Of a DNA stretch of 9,316 bases, positions 5,978-9,316 are shown piece by piece. The notes beneath the pieces were generated by a model that was given only the letters and a program-made list of their open reading frames with translations, ran no database searches and was not told the origin of the DNA. Origin of the DNA: Cyclobacteriaceae bacterium. Lineage in GTDB: Bacteria; Bacteroidota; Bacteroidia; Cytophagales; Cyclobacteriaceae. The position numbers and the translations under genes were made by a program. Position 1 is the stretch's first letter; every line of letters begins with the position of its first letter. The stretch covers positions 1 through 9,316 of the forward strand of contig CANHCD010000065.1 in NCBI GenBank assembly GCA_947458795.1. The letters are read 5' to 3'.

Positions 5978-7204
5978 CTAATCTGCTAACAGCCAATCAA
6001 ATACATTGAGATGCTTAATGCCGCTTCTATTTTGAGTGAAGGAATCGGTTGTTAATACGTATTTGGGGTAATTGTCTTTTATTTTTTCCAAGGCCGAAAA
6101 TTCCCGTTCAATAGTGCTTTCGGAGGCTAATTGCCAAGCAATTTGGAAGTATTCAACTTCTCCTGTAGTGGTTTTGCATACAAAATCGATTTCTGTGTTT
6201 CGCGCTGTGCCCGTCCAAACCTTATTACCTCTTCTGATAAGTTCCAAATAAACCACATTTTCCAAAATGTGGCCCCTATCCGTCATTCGTTCTTTTCCTA
6301 CCAATATGTTTAATAAGCCAGGGTCAACTAGGTAGTATTTTTCCTGCGTGACTAATTGCTTTTTGCCCTTCAAATCAAATCGATTTACCTTGTAAAAAAC
6401 AAAGCAAGCCTCTAAATAACCAAGGTATTTTTCGATTGTGGAATGGTGTATGTTTTGGTCTTCTTGTCTTAAGGTAGAAGCGATATTACTAGGAGACAGA
6501 TTGCTGCCAATATTGGAAGCAACAAATTTCACAAGATTACCAAAGGCTCTTTTTTCTCTTATTTCGTAGCGTTGTGATATGTCTTTTTCTATAATCGATT
6601 CATAAATCGCCTCCAAGTACGCGTAAATTTTATCGTATCCACCATTCCGTAATGCGACGCCTTTCGGTAAAGAGGTTTCATTGATATAATCAAAAAACAA
6701 GGCTTCAAAATTCAGGTATTTGTTCCCAGTATCGATTTCCCTTGCCGTCAGGTATTCTTTAAATGAGAACGGTAATATGGAAATCTCGATATAGCGCCCA
6801 CTCAACAGCGTTGCTAATTCGCTGCTTAACAGAAACGCATTTGACCCAGTGATGTAAACATCTACCTTTTCTGTAGCAAAAAGGCCATCGACTAGTTTTT
6901 CAAATTGGGGAATATTTTGGACCTCATCTAAAAATACATAGTTTGGTGCGCCAGGAATAATTTTTTTCTTTATGTCAAAATAGATTTCATCCCAGGTTTT
7001 GTTCAAGTAATTTTCAGGCAACTCAAAATTGATGAATTGAATTTGCTCATTTTTGATACCGCTTTGCACTAGTTCCTCTCGGAATAATTCCAATAGAGTG
7101 CTTTTGCCGGATCTCCTCAAACCACTAACCACCTTTATTAGATCCTCGTCTTTGTAAGAAAGGAGCTTTTCTAGGTATTCTTTTCGATGGGTAAACGCTT
7201 TCAT
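5978..7204 (-). CDS. AAA ATPase with DUF4143 C-terminal region
   Basis: The 408-residue length is typical of the family. The N-terminal AAA_14-type ATPase shows Walker A GLRRSGKST (28-36), Walker B YVFLDE (89-94), a YITGSN sensor-like strand (117-122) and a probable arginine finger in LLSGRY (R137). The DUF4143 part (about 200-375) ends in a fold resembling restriction-type nucleases, with E315, EIDFVC (338-343) and YFQIAW (352-357). In an active PD-(D/E)xK site the last motif would carry a lysine; here alanine (A356) takes its place, so cleavage seems unlikely. Cellular role is unknown for most of these proteins, which occur as many scattered copies in Bacteroidota. The gene stands alone, convergent with the receptor relic and divergent from the metY-like gene, and has a perfect inverted repeat just upstream. 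Confidence 0.88.
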   Translation of the reverse strand: MKAFTHRKEYLEKLLSYKDEDLIKVVSGLRRSGKSTLLELFREELVQSGIKNEQIQFINFELPENYLNKTWDEIYFDIKKKIIPGAPNYVFLDEVQNIPQFEKLVDGLFATEKVDVYITGSNAFLLSSELATLLSGRYIEISILPFSFKEYLTAREIDTGNKYLNFEALFFDYINETSLPKGVALRNGGYDKIYAYLEAIYESIIEKDISQRYEIREKRAFGNLVKFVASNIGSNLSPSNIASTLRQEDQNIHHSTIEKYLGYLEACFVFYKVNRFDLKGKKQLVTQEKYYLVDPGLLNILVGKERMTDRGHILENVVYLELIRRGNKVWTGTARNTEIDFVCKTTTGEVEYFQIAWQLASESTIEREFSALEKIKDNYPKYVLTTDSFTQNRSGIKHLNVFDWLLAD

Positions 7205-7220
7205 CTTGTAAAGATACGCA

Positions 7221-7265
7221 GTCTAGTATCAAAACCTGTAAAAAATGCAAGTTTTGATACTAGAC
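7221..7265. promoter_or_regulatory. Perfect 15-bp inverted repeat before the ATPase gene
   Basis: GTCTAGTATCAAAAC (7221-7235) is followed, after 15 bp, by its exact reverse complement GTTTTGATACTAGAC (7251-7265). The near arm ends 16 bp from the ATPase start codon (7204). A third, partial copy TTTTGACAC (7271-7279) follows. It could be an operator for two dimers about three helical turns apart, a 15-bp mRNA hairpin in the ATPase leader, or a recognition or insertion site. There is no T-run on either strand to make it a terminator. Confidence 0.75.
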
Positions 7266-7512
7266 ATTGATTTTGACACGCTATTTTCGGATAGACTCCC
7301 TTCCAAATTAGCGGCACTTATTCCGTTTAAGGGGTACAAAAGAGAACCTTCCTTCCGTTTTTTTTAGGATCAAATGATTCAACGATCCTGGAATAGGCAG
7401 TAGAGAATAGTTTATGTCAGGCAAGTAGATGCCATTCACTAACCTTCATAGCACTATGTTTTAATACTAAAGCTCATTAAATCTTTCAATTGACAAATCA
7501 ATTGGCTATGGA
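7266..7512. other. Divergent intergenic region
   Basis: About 250 bp between the ATPase inverted repeat and the metY-like promoter. I see no gene. AGGATC (7366-7371) and GATCCT (7384-7389) can pair, but the T8 run lies 5' of the stem on the plus strand, so it is not a terminator. CAATTG-ACAAAT-CAATTG (7487-7504) is a twin palindrome just upstream of the -33 box and could be an activator site. Confidence 0.45.
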
Positions 7513-7543
7513 TTTGGAATTTATTATTAATCTACTAAATTTG
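7513..7543 (+). promoter_or_regulatory. Bacteroidota-type promoter of the metY-like gene
   Basis: TTTG (7513-7516) is separated by 19 bp from TAAATTTG (7536-7543), an exact match to the TTTG-N19-TAnnTTTG promoter known for the primary sigma factor of Bacteroidota. Transcription would start near 7550, leaving a leader of only about 13 nt before the ATG at 7563. That leaves no room for a SAM riboswitch, so control should be at the DNA level. Confidence 0.75.
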
Positions 7544-7554
7544 TAGACTAATAA
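7524..7554. promoter_or_regulatory. 31-bp near-palindrome centred on the -7 box (probable Rrf2 operator)
   Basis: TTATTAATCTAC (7524-7535) and GTAGACTAATAA (7543-7554) are reverse complements at 11 of 12 positions, symmetric about base 7539; inner bases also pair except 7536/7542, giving 13 of 15 pairs. The TAAATTTG -7 element lies at its heart, so a bound dimer would block RNA polymerase. Rrf2 regulators bind palindromes of this general size and an Rrf2 gene sits just downstream, which makes it the natural candidate ligand; that link is inference. Confidence 0.7.
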
Positions 7555-7562
7555 ACAAATCT

Positions 7563-8870
7563 ATGAGCACTAACTTACACTTTGAAACTCTCCAACTGCA
7601 TGCGGGGCAAGAACCTGATGCAGTTACTGGCTCTCGAGCAGTACCTATCCACCAGACGACTTCCTACGTTTTTAAAAACACGGACCATGCCGCCAACCTA
7701 TTTGGCTTGAAGGAATTCGGGAACATCTACACCCGAATCATGAATCCTACCACGGATGTTTTTGAAAAAAGGGTAGCAGCTTTAGAAGGAGGGGTGGCCG
7801 CCTTGGCTACCGCATCAGGACAAGCCGCCCAGTTTATAGCCTTAAATAATCTTTTGCAAGCCGGCGATAACTTTATCAGTAGTTCCTTTATCTATGGCGG
7901 TACCTACAATCAATTTAAAGTTGCCTTTAAGCGACTAGGAGTGGAAGTTCGATTTGCAAGCGGCGATGAACCTTCGGCTTTTGAAACCTTAATCGATTCG
8001 AAAACCAAAGCCATTTATCTTGAAACGATTGGGAATCCACGGTTGAATATTCCCGACTTTGAGAAATTTGCAGCCCTAGCTCGGAAACACGATCTTCCCC
8101 TTGTAGTGGACAACACCTTTGGTGCAGGGGGCTACCTTGCCCAACCCATCAAGCATGGAGCCAATATTGTAGTTGAATCCGCCACCAAATGGATTGGTGG
8201 GCACGGCACTAGCATTGGTGGGGTGATTGTGGATGGAGGAAACTACAACTGGGGCAATGGAAAGTTCCCTCAGTTTACGGAACCTTCAGAAGGATACCAT
8301 GGACTCAAGTTCTGGGATGTTTTTGGGGAAGGTAATCCACTGGGGCTTCCAAATGTCGCCTTCATCACCCGTGCTCGAGTGGAGGGATTGCGGGACTTCG
8401 GACCCTCGCTGAGCCCATTTAATTCATTTTTATTGCTCCAAGGACTTGAGACCCTTTCGCTTCGGGTGCATCGGCATGCCGAAAATGCCCTTACCCTTGC
8501 TACTTGGCTCGAAAACCACCCTTCCGTGGACTTTGTCTATTATCCAGGCTTAGCCTCTAGTCCCTATCACCTGCTTGCCAAAAAGTATTTGCAAAATGGC
8601 TTTGGAGGTGTACTGCAATTCGGTATCAAAGGTGGGGCTGAGAATGGAAAGAAATTCATCAACTCCCTTCAATTGGTAAGTCATTTGGCCAACGTAGGAG
8701 ATGCCAAAACGCTGGCTATTCATCCCGCTTCAACTACGCACGAGCAACTTTCGGAAGAGGAGCAAAAACAATCTGGAGTACTTCCAAATTTGATTCGGAT
8801 TAGTGTGGGTCTCGAGCATATTGAAGACATCAAAAATGACTTTGAGCAAGCCTTTGCCAAATTGAATTAA
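7563..8870 (+). CDS. metY: O-acetylhomoserine sulfhydrylase-type PLP enzyme (Cys/Met metabolism family)
   Basis: At 435 residues it has the length typical of O-acetylhomoserine aminocarboxypropyltransferases, longer than cystathionine synthases and lyases (about 380-400). Family features are clear: HAGQEPD (13-19) and the IHQTTSYVF start (29-37), YTRIMNPTTD (56-65) with the phosphate-contacting Tyr and Arg, a Gly-rich ASGQAAQ segment (about 84), VVDNTFGAGG with the pyridine-nitrogen Asp at 183, and ESATKWIGGHG with the PLP-binding lysine at 209. The expected reaction is O-acetylhomoserine plus sulfide to homocysteine plus acetate, the direct sulfhydrylation route to methionine, in the cytoplasm. 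Sequence alone does not rule out O-acetylserine as a substrate. It has its own promoter and operator, and an Rrf2 regulator follows after 60 bp. Confidence 0.9.
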   Translation: MSTNLHFETLQLHAGQEPDAVTGSRAVPIHQTTSYVFKNTDHAANLFGLKEFGNIYTRIMNPTTDVFEKRVAALEGGVAALATASGQAAQFIALNNLLQAGDNFISSSFIYGGTYNQFKVAFKRLGVEVRFASGDEPSAFETLIDSKTKAIYLETIGNPRLNIPDFEKFAALARKHDLPLVVDNTFGAGGYLAQPIKHGANIVVESATKWIGGHGTSIGGVIVDGGNYNWGNGKFPQFTEPSEGYHGLKFWDVFGEGNPLGLPNVAFITRARVEGLRDFGPSLSPFNSFLLLQGLETLSLRVHRHAENALTLATWLENHPSVDFVYYPGLASSPYHLLAKKYLQNGFGGVLQFGIKGGAENGKKFINSLQLVSHLANVGDAKTLAIHPASTTHEQLSEEEQKQSGVLPNLIRISVGLEHIEDIKNDFEQAFAKLN

Positions 8871-8878
8871 GGCCAAGA

Positions 8879-8936
8879 GAGCATTGAACTTTTTCTTGTA
8901 ACTTGTACTCGTTATTCAGAAAATAGTTCAATGCTC
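8879..8936 (+). promoter_or_regulatory. Long inverted repeat spanning the metY-rrf2 gap and the rrf2 start codon
   Basis: GAGCATTGAACT (8879-8890) and AGTTCAATGCTC (8925-8936) are perfect 12-bp reverse complements. Inside them TTTTCT (8891-8896) pairs with AGAAAA (8918-8923) after a one-base bulge (8924), and GTAAC (8898-8902) pairs with GTTAT (8911-8915) with one G.U, leaving an 8-nt loop. The total is about 23 pairs across almost the whole gap. The ATG of rrf2 (8931-8933) is inside the 3' arm, so in a metY-rrf2 transcript the start codon would be buried. No T-run follows, so it is not a simple terminator. It could instead be a DNA operator. Confidence 0.65.
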
Positions 8937-9316
8937 AATAAAAAAACCCAATACGCTTTGCAGGCGCTTCAATACCTCATTGAACACAAGACGGAGGGGC
9001 CTATACTCATTGCCCAGATTGCGAGTGAGAAGCAAATACCTTTAAAATTTTTGGAAAATATTCTTCTTGAACTCAAGAAGATGGAGGTTTTGAGCAGCAA
9101 AAAGGGGAAAGGCGGAGGCTATTTTATCAATCAAGAGGCAATTCACACGCCACTGGCAAAGATCATTCGAAACATCGAGGGACCCATTGCCATGCTGCCC
9201 TGCGCTAGCCTGAATTTTTACGAGCGCTGCGAAAATTGCGATGAGAAAAATTGCGGTTTACATACCACCATGGTGGCGGTGCGAGATGCCACCCTGAAGG
9301 TCTTAGGTTCCAAAAC
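8931..9316 (+). CDS. Rrf2-family transcriptional regulator (3' end outside window)
   Basis: The frame runs open from ATG 8931 to the right edge, giving 128 residues without a stop. The N-terminus MLNKKTQYALQALQYL and the winged-helix segment IPLKFLENILLELKK (36-50) followed by SSKKGKGGGYFI (55-66) are classic Rrf2 motifs. The family includes IscR, NsrR, RirA and CymR, which sense Fe-S status, NO, iron or cysteine supply. Four cysteines, C91, C100, C103 and C108, plus H111 form a cluster where Rrf2 proteins hold an Fe-S cluster, but the spacing (C-x8-C-x2-C-x4-C) differs from IscR. Position directly after the sulfhydrylase gene suggests control of sulfur assimilation, probably through the palindrome at 7524-7554. 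Its own start codon lies in a long inverted repeat. Confidence 0.88.
   Translation, partial: MLNKKTQYALQALQYLIEHKTEGPILIAQIASEKQIPLKFLENILLELKKMEVLSSKKGKGGGYFINQEAIHTPLAKIIRNIEGPIAMLPCASLNFYERCENCDEKNCGLHTTMVAVRDATLKVLGSK

Noticed and set aside
7366..7389. AGGATC/GATCCT hairpin next to a T8 run as a terminator
   Set aside because: The T-run is on the wrong side of the stem on the plus strand, and on the minus strand the stem is followed by A residues.
7544..7562. SAM-type riboswitch before the metY-like gene
   Set aside because: The predicted leader is only about 13 nt, too short for any known SAM riboswitch.

Overview
The window comes from a member of the Bacteroidota, most likely a Cytophagales-type environmental bacterium; the lineage below phylum is inference. 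The evidence is a TonB-dependent outer-membrane receptor, a secreted protein with a C-terminal type IX secretion (T9SS) sorting tail, a lipoprotein with an acidic stretch after its lipobox cysteine, and a promoter matching the Bacteroidota consensus TTTG-N19-TAnnTTTG. I saw no tRNA, rRNA, CRISPR array or transposase.

Left part (1-5977): the 3' portion of a TonB-dependent receptor gene enters from the left edge and ends at 1735, followed by a likely intrinsic terminator. A gene-poor stretch of about 570 bp follows, holding short repeats and what looks like the decayed 5' end of a secreted-protein gene. Next comes a tight two-gene unit, 3 bp apart: a 906-residue YHYH-domain protein with a Val-Thr-Pro linker, two Ig/HYR-like domains and a T9SS tail, then a small lipoprotein. 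At 5720-5900 lies a decayed second copy of the 3' end and downstream flank of the receptor gene (about 91% identical over 127 bp, frame open, mostly non-synonymous changes). The YHYH/lipoprotein pair therefore sits between two direct repeats 4,116 bp apart, which suggests tandem duplication with loss, or insertion.

Middle (5978-7265): a minus-strand AAA ATPase with a DUF4143 C-terminal region. Sixteen bases upstream of its start codon is a perfect 15-bp inverted repeat with a 15-bp spacer.

Right part (7266-9316): a sulfur-assimilation unit. A PLP-dependent O-acetylhomoserine sulfhydrylase-type enzyme (MetY family) is followed 60 bp later by an Rrf2-family regulator that runs off the right edge. 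The enzyme gene has a textbook Bacteroidota promoter whose -7 box sits at the exact centre of a 31-bp near-palindrome, the likely operator. The gap between enzyme and regulator genes is almost entirely one long imperfect hairpin whose 3' arm contains the regulator's start codon. Together these suggest a self-contained sulfur circuit in which the Rrf2 protein controls the enzyme and perhaps itself.

The most rewarding items for follow-up are the promoter-centred palindrome with the adjacent Rrf2 gene, the hairpin over the rrf2 start codon, the inverted repeat in front of the ATPase, and the duplicated receptor 3' end bracketing the YHYH module.
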